Source: Clostridium saccharobutylicum DSM 13864 (lineage in GTDB: Bacteria; Bacillota; Clostridia; Clostridiales; Clostridiaceae). From it: a stretch of 64,000 nt of DNA. Each line of letters opens with the position of its first letter. The stretch's first letter is position 1. Position numbers and translations under genes: made by a program. Under the pieces are notes generated by a model that was not told where the DNA came from, searched no databases, and worked only from the letters and a program-made list of their open reading frames with translations. Location of the stretch: contig NC_022571.1 of assembly GCF_000473995.1 (NCBI RefSeq), forward strand, positions 4,433,416 to 4,497,415, written 5' to 3'. Positions 1 through 9,020 of this stretch are shown here, one piece after another.

Positions 1-142
1 TATTCAAAAAATAGTAAGTCACTCTGATAATAATCCCCATTAAGGAAGACATGCTTCCTTGCATAATAAAAATATACATTGAATAATAGACTCATTATTT
101 TCTTTTATATGCCTTATAATTAAGTTATTTGGAGGTAAATAA

Positions 143-616
143 ATGAAACCTGACAAAAAATACATGTCTCAAATTAGTAAAAATGATACTAATGAATTTA
201 ACTTTATTCCACCAGTATTTAATGCAAGCCTTTTTAGAGATGAAAGTCTAAAAAACAATAGCAACTATGATGATTACTCATCAAATTTATTTCCACCAGA
301 AACACAATCTTCTGAAGCACGTTGTTGTTATAATGATTTTGACGATTATTCAAATGAAAATTCTAATACTACTTACAATAGCATCATGCCTAGCCCATTT
401 GATATTTTAAGGAATTTTGATCTTGACTTAGATGAAACAACAGACTTAGAAAGAAATTGTTATAATACTGATGTAGATAAAATATATTTAGAAATCCAAC
501 AAAACAATCCTGGTGTTTTATCTACATTATGTGAATATGGCATTCCATGCCCAATTTCTAAAGTAATTATTAAGCGTTTAATAAAATTATCGCTACTATA
601 TTGCAATAAAAAATAG
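143..616 (+). CDS. Hypothetical protein, Asn/Asp-rich
   Basis: A 157-residue protein that I do not recognise. A clear ribosome site (GGAGG) lies 7 bases before the ATG. The first 110 residues are rich in Asn, Asp, Ser and Tyr and look disordered. They include the pair RCCYNDFDDYS. The last 45 residues look like a small folded helical module (VDKIYLEIQQNNPGVLST, then PCPISKVIIKRLIKL). There is no signal peptide or membrane segment, and four cysteines are scattered. It stands alone, with a family A repeat downstream. The compact C-terminus suggests a short conserved domain with a flexible leader. No function can be given. Confidence 0.7.
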   Translation: MKPDKKYMSQISKNDTNEFNFIPPVFNASLFRDESLKNNSNYDDYSSNLFPPETQSSEARCCYNDFDDYSNENSNTTYNSIMPSPFDILRNFDLDLDETTDLERNCYNTDVDKIYLEIQQNNPGVLSTLCEYGIPCPISKVIIKRLIKLSLLYCNKK

Positions 617-717
617 TTAGTTGATTATATAATTTTGTTCAAAATTATTGATAGTATAAGATTTTTGATACAATGCCTAATAATCTAAATGTGTTAAATA
701 AATAATTTCATTTATTT

Positions 718-862
718 AGGCACAATCAAAAAAATAACAAGTCCATCTGTCAAGCTTATTTCATACCAGAGGAAGCTCGACTCTCTATGAGACTAATTTG
801 CTTCCTTACCTGATGAAAAACAATCTTGGCATTTTGTACTTGTTCTTTTCTTTCATGTGCCT
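718..862. repeat. Family A repeat (MITE-like), copy A1
   Basis: Starts AGGCACAATCAAAAAAATAA and ends with its inverted counterpart (TTTCATGTGCCT). The interior carries the GGAAGC...GCTTCC core and the CCTGATGAAAAA stretch found in other copies. It fills most of the gap between the unknown gene at 143 and the tetR gene. Confidence 0.8.
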
Positions 863-934
863 TAAAATCTACTTGAAAATTTCACATTCTATAAGTGTAG
901 AATGTTCAAGTAATTTATGATATTTTTAATATTA

Positions 935-1549
935 TTAAACACCTATCATAGATAAAATTTTCTTAAATAATATTGGTTTTATGCTTTCAATATCCGTTGG
1001 TTCTTTTAAAATTATTGTTGTAAAGCATACGCTTCCAACTAATTCAATTATCATAAACAAAGTCATTTCAGCTTCATCTTTTTGAATGCCATAATTTGTT
1101 AAATTTCTAACAAAAATATCTAGAACATTTTTTATCTCATCATATTCTTTTGGCTTCATCATAGCTTTTCTATATAATCCCCATGAAATATTCTTGTTTA
1201 TAAGTTTAAGTAAAGATTTATTCTCCTTTAAATAACTTATTATATAGTCTAAAAAAAATAATGTTCTTTTTCTAAAATCGTCAATTCCTAAGCTATTTGC
1301 TTTCTTTAAGCCATCTTTTATGATTTCATTACTTTTTTGAAGAATTAATTGATCTAAGAGATCATATTTATCTTTGAAATATAAATAAAAAGTGCCTTTT
1401 GCAACACCTGCTAATTTTACAATATCATCTATAGCTGTTTTTTCTACTCCTCTTGTAACAAATAAATTATATCCAGCTAAAAGTATCTCTTTTTCCTTAA
1501 GCAATTTCTTTTTTGTAGTAATACTTATTTTTTTGTTTTTCAAAGTCAT
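935..1549 (-). CDS. TetR/AcrR family transcriptional regulator
   Basis: A 204-residue protein. The TetR N-terminal domain (residues about 15-65) shows the typical pattern ILLAGYNLFVTRGVEKTAI, then IVKLAGVAKGTFYLYFKDK, which is the helix-turn-helix with its conserved GTFYxYFxxK end. The rest is the helical ligand/dimer domain, for which no inducer can be named. I chose the ATG at 1549 because GGAGGAG lies 5-6 bases before it; a longer in-frame start at 1570 would place that ribosome site inside the gene. It is divergent from the ABC-F gene at 1848 across about 300 bases, so it may control that gene. That is inference from position only, and I saw no clear palindromic operator. Confidence 0.88.
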   Translation of the reverse strand: MTLKNKKISITTKKKLLKEKEILLAGYNLFVTRGVEKTAIDDIVKLAGVAKGTFYLYFKDKYDLLDQLILQKSNEIIKDGLKKANSLGIDDFRKRTLFFLDYIISYLKENKSLLKLINKNISWGLYRKAMMKPKEYDEIKNVLDIFVRNLTNYGIQKDEAEMTLFMIIELVGSVCFTTIILKEPTDIESIKPILFKKILSMIGV

Positions 1550-1847
1550 TTTACTCCTCCAAGTGCACATATCTTATATTATAAATCAAACATATCAATA
1601 ATCCAAATAAATCCATAATATATTTCTATTAATATGAAACTCTTGATTTTTCTTAAATTCTGTCTTATATCTTTACTAAAATTGATATAACAGATATAAA
1701 ATAGTATAATTATTAAAGAAAATTTAATTTTATGTATTTTGATAAATTCATACACTACTCTACTTTGTAACTATATATATTATAGTCTAATTAAAATTAA
1801 GAGTAGTATTATTCAATTTTTTTCATTTAACTACTGGAGGATAAAAA

Positions 1848-3770
1848 ATGATAGTTTTAAGCTGTAAAAATATATACAAAAGTTATGGGATAACGGATGT
1901 TTTAAAAAATATAACATTTTCAATTAATGAAGGAGATAAAGTTGGTATTATTGGCTCTAATGGTGAAGGAAAATCAACTTTATTTAAAATACTCTCAAAA
2001 GAGATTTCTCAAGATGATGGTGAAGTTTTTATTGATAAAAACAAATCTTTAGGCTATCTATCTCAGCATCTATCTTTGGATTCTTGCCATACAATTTACG
2101 ATGAAATGCTTCTAGTTTTTGAAGATCTTCAACGATTAGAAAAAAAGATTGCTGATTTAGAAACTAAAATGAATAATGAAACTTATGATATTAATAATGC
2201 TGATTATCACGAAAAGATTATAAAAGATTATGGAACAGCTCAAGATCTTTATGAAAATAGAGGTGGATATACGTATAAAGGAGAAATATCCCGTGTAATT
2301 AAAGGGCTAGGTTTTACAGATACTGATTTTGATAAGTTAATTTCAACTTTAAGCGGTGGACAAAAAACTAGAGTTGCTCTTTGTAAGTTATTACTTTTAA
2401 AGCCAGATATACTTCTACTTGATGAACCGACTAATCATTTAGACTTAGATGCTATTGAATGGTTAGAAGAATATTTAAAAACATATAAAGGAACTGTAAT
2501 TGTAATATCCCATGATAGATTCTTCTTGGATTCTGTAACAACAGCTACTTTTCAAGTTATAAATGGTCACGTAAATTGTTATAATGCGCCATATACAAAA
2601 TCTTTAGAATTAATGAAGAAAGATCATGATGCAAAGTTAAAAGCTTATAATTTACAACAATCTGAAATCAAAAGACAAGAAGCAATAATAGAGAAATTCA
2701 GATCATTTAACAGAGAAAAGAGTATTAAAAGAGCTGAAAGTAGAGAAAAAGCTCTTGATAAATTAGAACTTATAGATGCACCAGATGAAGAAAAAGCTGC
2801 ATCTAAAATAAAATTCGAAGCATCAGTCAGAAGTGGATATGATGTACTTCATATAGAAAATCTAGCAAAAAGTTATGGTGATAAAAAACTGTTTTCTAAT
2901 TTATCCTTTGATTTAAAAAGAGGAGAAAAAATAGCTCTAATTGGTGAAAACGGCCGTGGAAAAACAACTCTATTTAAAATAATTATGGATAAAATAAAAG
3001 CTGATAGTGGTGTTAAGGTCCTAGGTGCAAATGTTAATGTTGGTTATTATGATCAAGAACAATCTAATCTTAATATGGATAAAACTATACTAAATGAAGT
3101 TTGGGATGATTTTCCTGAATTAACTACGACTGAACTTAGAAATGTTCTTGGTTCCTTTTTATTTAAAGGTGATGATGTATTCAAAGATATAAATAAATTA
3201 AGTGGTGGAGAAAGATGTAGAATAAACCTTTTAAAACTAATGTTATCTAAATCAAATCTTCTGCTTTTAGATGAACCTACTAACCATTTAGATATTCCTT
3301 CTAGAGAAGCTCTTGAAGATGCTATTCTAAGCTATGATGGTACATTAATAGTAATATCTCATGATAGATATTTTTTAAATAAAGTAATTCATAGAATCTT
3401 AGAATTAGAGGAAAATGGAGTTAACGAATATCTTGGTAATTATAATTATTACACTGAAAAGAAAAAGAATCCTCAAAGATTTGAATCTTATGAAAATTTA
3501 GCAAGTGGAAAAACCAAAACTCAGCTAAATGATGAAAAAAAGAAGAAAAAAGCTTTAGAAAAAGAAATCAAAGCTAAGCAAAAGGAAATTAAAGATATAG
3601 AAGATAAAATAAGCAAAAATGAAGAAACTCTAGAAAAACTTCAAGAAGAACTTTGTAAAGAAGAGATTTACTCAAATCCAACCGAAAGCGAAAGAGTAAA
3701 TAAGGAAATTAAAGTACTTGAAGAAACTATTGAAAAACTATACGAAAAATGGGAAGAACTTTCTGATTAA
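1848..3770 (+). CDS. ABC-F family ATPase (YdiF-like)
   Basis: A 640-residue soluble protein with two ABC ATPase domains and no membrane segments, the hallmark of ABC-F ribosome-associated factors. Walker A1 GSNGEGKST is at about 36-44 and signature LSGGQKTR at about 165. The first Walker B is LLLDEPTNHLD. The inter-domain arm (about 250-300) is charged and helical. Walker A2 is GENGRGKTT (about 365), followed by LSGGERCR and a second LLLDEPTNHLD. The last 90 residues form a Lys/Glu coiled coil. Length and tail match the Bacillus YdiF group. ABC-F proteins act at the ribosomal E site; some give antibiotic resistance and others are housekeeping factors, and the sequence alone does not decide which. 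The start follows CTGGAGG by 8 bases. A TetR regulator is divergent. Confidence 0.93.
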   Translation: MIVLSCKNIYKSYGITDVLKNITFSINEGDKVGIIGSNGEGKSTLFKILSKEISQDDGEVFIDKNKSLGYLSQHLSLDSCHTIYDEMLLVFEDLQRLEKKIADLETKMNNETYDINNADYHEKIIKDYGTAQDLYENRGGYTYKGEISRVIKGLGFTDTDFDKLISTLSGGQKTRVALCKLLLLKPDILLLDEPTNHLDLDAIEWLEEYLKTYKGTVIVISHDRFFLDSVTTATFQVINGHVNCYNAPYTKSLELMKKDHDAKLKAYNLQQSEIKRQEAIIEKFRSFNREKSIKRAESREKALDKLELIDAPDEEKAASKIKFEASVRSGYDVLHIENLAKSYGDKKLFSNLSFDLKRGEKIALIGENGRGKTTLFKIIMDKIKADSGVKVLGANVNVGYYDQEQSNLNMDKTILNEVWDDFPELTTTELRNVLGSFLFKGDDVFKDINKLSGGERCRINLLKLMLSKSNLLLLDEPTNHLDIPSREALEDAILSYDGTLIVISHDRYFLNKVIHRILELEENGVNEYLGNYNYYTEKKKNPQRFESYENLASGKTKTQLNDEKKKKKALEKEIKAKQKEIKDIEDKISKNEETLEKLQEELCKEEIYSNPTESERVNKEIKVLEETIEKLYEKWEELSD

Positions 3771-3797
3771 TTTAATCATTTGATTATATATTATATA

Positions 3798-3839
3798 TTG
3801 CCGGTATTGTGAACATTAATTCTTTCACAGCACCGGCAA
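3798..3839. terminator. Hairpin between convergent genes
   Basis: TTGCCGGT...ACCGGCAA with an inner TGTGAA/TTCACA stem, between the convergent ABC-F and dut genes. Neither side has a strong T run, so it is a possible two-way terminator. Confidence 0.55.
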
Positions 3840-3847
3840 TTGTAAAT

Positions 3848-4288
3848 TTATCTTATCCCTGAAGACCCAAAACCTCTTTCGCTTCTTTCACTATTAGATA
3901 ATTCTGTTTCTTCAACTACATTAACTTTAAACACTGGTTTTATAACCATTTGAGCAATTTTCATTCCTTGATCAACTTTAAATACTTCTTGACTATGGTT
4001 AATTAGAATCACTCCGATTTCCCCCCTATAACCTTCATCAATAGTTCCTGGAGAATTCAATGTTGTTATTCCATTCTTTAATGCTAATCCGCTTCTTGGT
4101 CTTATTTGAGCTTCTGTATTTCTTGGTAATTCAATTTGTATTCCAGTATGTACTAACCCTCTTTCCCCAGGATTTAAAACTAATCCCTCTACTGCATACA
4201 AATCTAATCCTGCATCACCTTCATGCGCATAATTAGGTAATATTGCTTTATCATTAATTTTTCTTATTTTTAATATGTATTCTTCCAT
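3848..4288 (-). CDS. dut: dUTP diphosphatase (trimeric dUTPase)
   Basis: A 146-residue enzyme hydrolysing dUTP to dUMP and pyrophosphate, which keeps uracil out of DNA and feeds thymidylate synthesis. The five trimeric-dUTPase motifs are present in order: DAGLDLYA (about 25-32), the Ser motif [12 protein letters not shown] (about 63), [14 protein letters not shown] (about 79, with the catalytic Asp and the uracil-binding Tyr region), the GMKIAQMV motif (about 108) and the C-terminal glycine-rich GFGSSG lid (about 140). The length is normal and nothing appears missing. It starts at an ATG after AAAGGTGG. It is convergent with the ABC-F gene and not obviously in an operon. Confidence 0.96.
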   Translation of the reverse strand: MEEYILKIRKINDKAILPNYAHEGDAGLDLYAVEGLVLNPGERGLVHTGIQIELPRNTEAQIRPRSGLALKNGITTLNSPGTIDEGYRGEIGVILINHSQEVFKVDQGMKIAQMVIKPVFKVNVVEETELSNSERSERGFGSSGIR

Positions 4289-4424
4289 TTATTAACCACC
4301 TTTAAGCTTTTTATTAATTATGATTATAACCTAATACTAATAAAAAAAGCTACTTCTTTACTAATATGATTGATTTTCAATGTTAAATATAATATTTGAT
4401 TTGTATATTTATTTAAATTTATAA

Positions 4425-4478
4425 AAAAAAGGTTATATTAAAACAACAATAAAATTTGAATCTTATATAACCTTTTTT
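4425..4478 (-). terminator. Intrinsic terminator after the Cna-B-like gene
   Basis: AAAAAAGGTTATAT pairs with ATATAACCTTTTTT. On the minus strand the hairpin is followed by a T run. It lies directly after the gene ending at 4489. Confidence 0.8.
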
Positions 4479-4488
4479 CTTATGTCTA

Positions 4489-5067
4489 TTATTTGCATCT
4501 ATTTTTTGCTAAAAATCGTTTGATTTTATTAATTATTATAATTTTTTGTTTTTTATTAGTCTCACTTATAGTTACTTCATTCCAATCTATATATTTAGGC
4601 TTTTCAAAATATCTTTTATCAACAATTTCTATTATTCTATAGCATCCTTCCTCAACTTTTGGAAAAATTACTGTTCCTTCTTCATTTGTCATTCTAGATT
4701 CAATAAGTATTGGAGATAATCCATTAATCCTATACAAATTAATTTTTACCCCTTGCAAATATTCATGTTTTGTACAGTCCAATATGGATTTGACTATAAT
4801 TTGTCCACATATCTCTTTCTTTTCTACTATATTTTTTTCTTCTTCTTTAAAAGATTTATTTATATTTTTTTCCTCTTCTTCAGAAGATTCATTTAAATCT
4901 TTCTCCTCTATATCGTAAGATTTATTTGTATTTTTCTCATCTAAAATTTCAAATATACAATTACCTTCATCACACTCATAATATTTTATCTTATTATCTC
5001 CAGCTGACATCCTAAGATTAAGCTCATCTATATTCTCATTTCCAACCATTGATTCATTATTATCCAT
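4489..5067 (-). CDS. Putative cytoplasmic protein with Cna-B/SpaA-like domain
   Basis: A 192-residue protein. Residues about 1-90 are acidic and low-complexity, with near-repeats of the KxxxEEEKNINKS type. Residues about 90-175 look like a prealbumin-like beta sandwich of the Cna-B/SpaA kind: GQIIVKSILDC, then LQGVKINLYRING, then NEEGTVIFPKVEEGCYRIIEI. That is the usual order of a leading strand, a GVxxxLY strand and the GxxxFxxLxxGxYxIxE strand. Such domains are normally on surface adhesins, but here there is no signal peptide, no LPXTG motif and no membrane anchor. The start ATG follows AAGGAAG. A strong terminator follows, so it is a single-gene unit. Domain assignment is moderate and function is unknown. 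Confidence 0.65.
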   Translation of the reverse strand: MDNNESMVGNENIDELNLRMSAGDNKIKYYECDEGNCIFEILDEKNTNKSYDIEEKDLNESSEEEEKNINKSFKEEEKNIVEKKEICGQIIVKSILDCTKHEYLQGVKINLYRINGLSPILIESRMTNEEGTVIFPKVEEGCYRIIEIVDKRYFEKPKYIDWNEVTISETNKKQKIIIINKIKRFLAKNRCK

Positions 5068-5293
5068 AAAAGCTTCCTTTCTAATTTATCTCTATACATA
5101 TATTATGATTAAGAATCTTTTATGTGATTGTAATTTAAATACATGACGTATACTATAGTATAAAAATTTTATAATATGGTATATTATGTATAACTTCCAT
5201 TAAATCACTCTAATTAAATAAATATTTTAATTAGAGTTGTAAATAATATGTTTGTATAAGGGATACTCAAAGAATAATTAAGAAGGTGATAAT

Positions 5294-6010
5294 ATGAAAT
5301 GGACTACTTTTAAAAAATTAACTATCTTTACTTTAATACTAATTAGTATAACAAATCTTCAAGCATTAGCTCTAGATACGCAAGATAATAACAATAAGAA
5401 GACAATATACTTAACATTCGACGATGGTCCAGCTGGAAAAGTAACTAGTGATACTTTAGATATATTAAAAAAAGAATGCGTTCCTGCAACATTTTTTCTT
5501 ATTGGTGAGCAAATAAAAGGACAAGAAGATTTGGTTAAGAGAATGTGTAGCGAAGGTCATTCAATAGGACTGCATAGTATGACCCATAGAAAAGGATATT
5601 TATATTGTTCAAATGAAAATTTTTTAAAGGATATGCTTGAAACTCAAGAAGTCATTAATTCTGTTGTTAATTTTAAACCAACGATTTTAAGATTTCCTTT
5701 TGGATGTAATAATAATAGCTATAAACTTTCTCACTCTATGGTAGACCTACTACATAAAAATAATTTAAAAATTTATGATTGGAATACTGATAGTACAGAC
5801 GGTGCTAACCCCCATGCAGATCCTAGCAGATTTATAAAAAATGCAAAAAGTGATAAAGATACTATATTTTTATTAATGCATTGTGCTTATATGAGTAAAA
5901 ATTCAGTTAAAGCTCTCCCAACTATAATCAAATATTATAAAGATAAAGGATATGAATTCAAGGCAATAGATGCAAATACTCCGGAAGAATTTCATTTTAT
6001 GAAAAAATAA
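5294..6010 (+). CDS. Exported polysaccharide deacetylase (NodB domain)
   Basis: A 238-residue protein with an N-terminal signal peptide (residues 1-27: Lys-rich start, hydrophobic core, cleavage probably after LALA). The NodB carbohydrate-esterase-4 fold follows: TFDDGPAGK with catalytic Asp43 and metal Asp44; HSMTH with metal His94 and His98; RFPFG motif 3; a DWNTDSTDG motif 4; and LLMHCAY, the last catalytic His. All five motifs are present, so it is probably active. CE4 enzymes of this size remove acetyl groups from peptidoglycan or other N-acetyl-glucosamine polymers at the cell surface; the exact substrate cannot be read. The ATG follows AAGAAGGTGAT. A strong terminator follows, so it is monocistronic. 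Confidence 0.92.
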   Translation: MKWTTFKKLTIFTLILISITNLQALALDTQDNNNKKTIYLTFDDGPAGKVTSDTLDILKKECVPATFFLIGEQIKGQEDLVKRMCSEGHSIGLHSMTHRKGYLYCSNENFLKDMLETQEVINSVVNFKPTILRFPFGCNNNSYKLSHSMVDLLHKNNLKIYDWNTDSTDGANPHADPSRFIKNAKSDKDTIFLLMHCAYMSKNSVKALPTIIKYYKDKGYEFKAIDANTPEEFHFMKK

Positions 6011-6029
6011 TGTTTTATAAAATAACATT

Positions 6030-6076
6030 AAAAATAGGTTATAAATAATCTGCATAGATATTTATAACCTATTTTT
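6030..6076. terminator. Bidirectional terminator
   Basis: AAAAATAGGTTATAAAT pairs with ATTTATAACCTATTTTT. The A and T runs on both flanks serve the deacetylase gene (+) and the trpP gene (-), which converge here. Confidence 0.85.
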
Positions 6077-6132
6077 TATATAATTACTTTATTTGATATT
6101 CAAAAATATCAATGTATATTTTCTAATTGCAT

Positions 6133-6654
6133 TTATTCATTTATTACATAAACTCCATTAGATGATGTAATTTTTTCAATAATTTTAAACATTGCAATTC
6201 CTATTATTGTATTCACCACAATAGTTGGTATAACTACTGATATAAATAAAGCTTGAAATGATAATCCTGCTGGTAACCCTACAAGTTTCATTAATATTGT
6301 TAAAAATGTTATTCCACTTATTAAAGTTCCTAACGGTAATATTAATGATATTTGTTTTATTCTACTTACTTTATTTCTTATTGGTATTAATATTAAATAT
6401 ATAACATTACAAGTAATAAACTTATCTATAATATTAGGTACTAATCCACCTGGTGTTTTACTTGTAATTCCAGCAAAAACTCCTATAATAATTCCACATA
6501 TTAATGCAGTTTTATACTCTTTATTAAATATTATTATTATAAATAACATTGCTAAGGAAAAATCAGCTTGCATCCCAAATGGTGGTGTAATTTGATGTAG
6601 GATTGCACCTATAGATATTAAAATTGCATTTGTAACCATTCTTTTTGTATTCAT
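6133..6654 (-). CDS. trpP: Tryptophan transporter TrpP
   Basis: A 173-residue membrane protein with about five hydrophobic segments. It resembles Bacillus TrpP/YhaG from end to end: AILISIGAILHQITPPF near the N-terminus, the GGLVPNIIDK loop (about 97), and the VGLPAG...VVIPTIVVNTI C-terminal part. TrpP is a small tryptophan permease with an ECF S-component-like fold, acting in the cytoplasmic membrane. The assignment is strengthened independently by the upstream T-box leader, whose specifier reads TGG (Trp). The ATG follows GGGGGAG. Expression should rise when tRNA-Trp is uncharged. Confidence 0.9.
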   Translation of the reverse strand: MNTKRMVTNAILISIGAILHQITPPFGMQADFSLAMLFIIIIFNKEYKTALICGIIIGVFAGITSKTPGGLVPNIIDKFITCNVIYLILIPIRNKVSRIKQISLILPLGTLISGITFLTILMKLVGLPAGLSFQALFISVVIPTIVVNTIIGIAMFKIIEKITSSNGVYVINE

Positions 6655-6751
6655 AATTAAACTCCCCCATTTTTATTTCTTATTTATTTTTACGTGTCTA
6701 AACTAACTTTCTTTCATAACATAATCATCACTCCTCAATATTAATGAGAAT

Positions 6752-7013
6752 AAAAAAAACTCCGTCCTATAATTAATAGGACGGAGATTATCCGCGTTGC
6801 CACCTAGATTGCATAAAAATGCCTCTCATTATCAGATACTAACATATCTTATTCGCTATAACGTGCGACTTACGGCTAAACTACTCTTTTAAAAATTTCA
6901 TTTCGCTCCTCAAAGGCCCATTCATCATTAGCTACCGTGCTGAAATCTCACCATCATCAGCTCTCTTTAACATTGCATCCTGATTACTATCCCTTTTCTT
7001 AGGATTTAATTTA
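6752..7013 (-). promoter_or_regulatory. T-box leader, tryptophan (TGG specifier)
   Basis: On the minus strand the order is: stem I with AGAGAGCTGATG, GGTGAGA and GGTAGCTAATG; then GAATGGGCCTTTGAGG, where TGG is in the specifier position; then the T-box bulge TAGGTGGCAACGCGG (6792-6806); then the terminator CTCCGTCCTAT/ATAGGACGGAG followed by eight T (6752-6786). Uncharged tRNA-Trp would pair at the specifier and bulge and block the terminator. It sits directly upstream of trpP. Confidence 0.95.
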
Positions 7014-7020
7014 TATTATT

Positions 7021-7049
7021 ATATTATACTAGTAAAATTTATTTGTCAA
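7021..7049 (-). promoter_or_regulatory. Promoter of the trpP T-box leader
   Basis: -35 TTGACA (7044-7049) with TAATAT at 17 bases, or TATAAT at 15 bases, on the minus strand. Transcription would begin near 7014, at the 5' end of the T-box. Confidence 0.7.
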
Positions 7050-7097
7050 TTATTTATTAATAAGTTTATTATTCTAATTTTTCTTTCAGGCAAATTG

Positions 7098-7125
7098 AAC
7101 TTGTTACTTATTTTCATGTGCCTTA
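7098..7125. repeat. Family A repeat, right end only (A2)
   Basis: ACTTGTTACTTATTTTCATG followed by TGCCTTA matches the family A right terminus; no left end is seen. The terminal TTA is the stop codon of the GGDEF/EAL gene on the minus strand. Confidence 0.65.
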
Positions 7126-8835
7126 AATCTCTTTTCCAACTATATTTACTATATCATTGAACATTCTAGGCTTACTAAAATAATATCCTTGAACAATATC
7201 GCATAAAATTGTCTTTAAATATTCGACTTGAAATCCATCTTCGACACCTTCTGCAACTACTTTTATTCCGAGTTGATGAGATAAATTGATTATATTTTCT
7301 ACAATACATTTACTCTTTGGATTACTTACCAAATCAATTACAAAACTTCTGTCTATTTTCAAAACATCTATTGGTAATTTAGTCAAATAATTTAAAGATG
7401 AATATCCAGTTCCAAAGTCATCCAATGCTATGCTTATTCCTAAGTCTTTAATATCTTTAAGAATTTTAACATTTTTATCAAAAGATTTCATTAACATACT
7501 TTCTGTTATTTCTACTTCAATATATCTTGGTGAAATATTATATTTTTTTATTAATCTTTTAAATTCAGATAATACAATATCTTCTCTTAATTGCATCTCT
7601 GATAAATTAACTGCAATTTTAAAATTATCATTTCCTTCATTCAAAAGACACTTAGTCTTTTTAAACACTTCCTCTAATACAAAATTCCCAATAGGAATTA
7701 TCATCTTTGAGCTTTCTGCAATTGGTATAAACTCTCCTGGACTGACTAATCCGAATTCCTTGCTATTCCATCTTGCCAAAGCCTCAAATCCATTAACTAG
7801 AGAATTATCTAAAGACACTTTAGGTTGAAAAACAACATAAAATTCATTGTTTTCTAAAGCAGTTCTTAATCCCTTTTGTAAACTATATGTTCTTCTAAAC
7901 TCAACTGAAATACTATCATCAAATAAATTAAATTCATTCTTTCCGTTCTTTTTGGCTTTATACATTGCTGCATCGGCATTTTTTAATAATGTATTATAAT
8001 CTATTCCATGATCTGGAGATAATGCTACTCCAATACTTGCAGTTAAATAAATTTCCCTTCCATTTACTATATTAGGCATATTGAAACATTTAATTAATTT
8101 ATTAGATAATTGTACTACATCATCTATACTAATTATATTGGGTTTGAATAATAAAAATGTATTTCCGCTATACCTAGATATTATCAAATCTTTGATATCT
8201 AATGCTATTATACTTTTAGCAACTTCATTCAAAAGTAAATCTCCAAAATCATGATTATATGAATCATTTACAAATTTAAAATTATCTAAATCAACTACAA
8301 ACATCGTAGTTCTTATATTTTTATAAAATGCATCCTTTAAAAATTTAGAAACGCTATTTTTAAATGAATATGAACTAGGTAAACCTGTAATTTTATCAAG
8401 GTCAGTATTTAAATCTAATCTATGGTCAAGTGATTTTATTGTATTGCAATTATTATCTATATCCTTTAATAAATAATTTGTTCCAATTAAATAATATTTA
8501 AAGTCATTTTTAATAACTTTTCCTATAAATATCAGCTCAACTAAGTCTTTATTAATTTTTAACCTATATCTTTGATGTAATTCTTCTTTTTTTTTATAAA
8601 TACTTTCTAAATTCATACTAAAAAAGTTCATCATATTCCTTTTATCATCACTATGAACAAATTTAATAAATTTATTTACGCTTTGATTTTTCACATCATA
8701 GTCTTTTAAAACATCGAGTATTTTATCTTCTATCATTAATTGTGATTCCAATGGATTCCACATCATTGTAATTCCATTAATATATGAAGAATGTATTACT
8801 TCCTCATGATTCAATTTAAATTCTGCCCTATTCAT
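7123..8835 (-). CDS. GGDEF-EAL protein, probable c-di-GMP phosphodiesterase
   Basis: A 570-residue protein with three regions. An N-terminal PAS-like part (about 1-130) has no membrane segment, so it is cytoplasmic. The GGDEF domain (about 145-310) keeps DKITGLP and DLDNFKFVND, but the signature is RYSGNTFLLF instead of RxGGDEF, so it should not make c-di-GMP. The EAL domain (about 325-565) is intact: GFEALARW, NLSEMQL, EITES, DDFGTGYSSL, KIDRSF, AEGVED and QGYYFSKP. The likely role is hydrolysis of c-di-GMP, with the broken GGDEF acting as a sensor. I chose the ATG at 8835, 10 bases after AAGGA; an in-frame GTG at 8853 is the alternative. The stop codon is formed by the end of a family A repeat, so the C-terminus may have been reset by that insertion. 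Confidence 0.92.
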   Translation of the reverse strand: MNRAEFKLNHEEVIHSSYINGITMMWNPLESQLMIEDKILDVLKDYDVKNQSVNKFIKFVHSDDKRNMMNFFSMNLESIYKKKEELHQRYRLKINKDLVELIFIGKVIKNDFKYYLIGTNYLLKDIDNNCNTIKSLDHRLDLNTDLDKITGLPSSYSFKNSVSKFLKDAFYKNIRTTMFVVDLDNFKFVNDSYNHDFGDLLLNEVAKSIIALDIKDLIISRYSGNTFLLFKPNIISIDDVVQLSNKLIKCFNMPNIVNGREIYLTASIGVALSPDHGIDYNTLLKNADAAMYKAKKNGKNEFNLFDDSISVEFRRTYSLQKGLRTALENNEFYVVFQPKVSLDNSLVNGFEALARWNSKEFGLVSPGEFIPIAESSKMIIPIGNFVLEEVFKKTKCLLNEGNDNFKIAVNLSEMQLREDIVLSEFKRLIKKYNISPRYIEVEITESMLMKSFDKNVKILKDIKDLGISIALDDFGTGYSSLNYLTKLPIDVLKIDRSFVIDLVSNPKSKCIVENIINLSHQLGIKVVAEGVEDGFQVEYLKTILCDIVQGYYFSKPRMFNDIVNIVGKEI

Positions 8836-8871
8836 AATATTACAATCCTTCACAAATTACTTTAATTTTGA

Positions 8872-8982
8872 TTACTTATCTTCATTAACCTCTTTAATTT
8901 TCTTATCTTTTACTAATGATGCTATTAACGCAGTTGTTGCTACTAAAATTGTAACTATTTTTCCTGTCTTTTTTAGCTTCAT
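8872..8982 (-). CDS. Small membrane-associated protein, 36 aa
   Basis: A short gene beginning at an ATG 7 bases after a very strong AGGAGGGG site. The protein reads MKLKKTGKIVTILVATTALI followed by ASLVKDKKIKEVNEDK. It has a basic start, one hydrophobic segment (about residues 9-24) and a charged tail, so it is a single-span or signal-like peptide. It ends about 36 bases before the GGDEF/EAL gene and is probably co-transcribed with it. No family is recognised. Confidence 0.6.
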   Translation of the reverse strand: MKLKKTGKIVTILVATTALIASLVKDKKIKEVNEDK

Positions 8983-9020
8983 ATTTAACCCCTCCTAAGA
9001 AATTTTATCAAAATTGAAGA

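Noticed and set aside
1..142. Possible partial family A repeat at the left edge
   Set aside because: AAAAAATAGTAAGTC and AAGGAAG...CTTCCTT resemble parts of family A, but no terminus is visible, so it was not listed.
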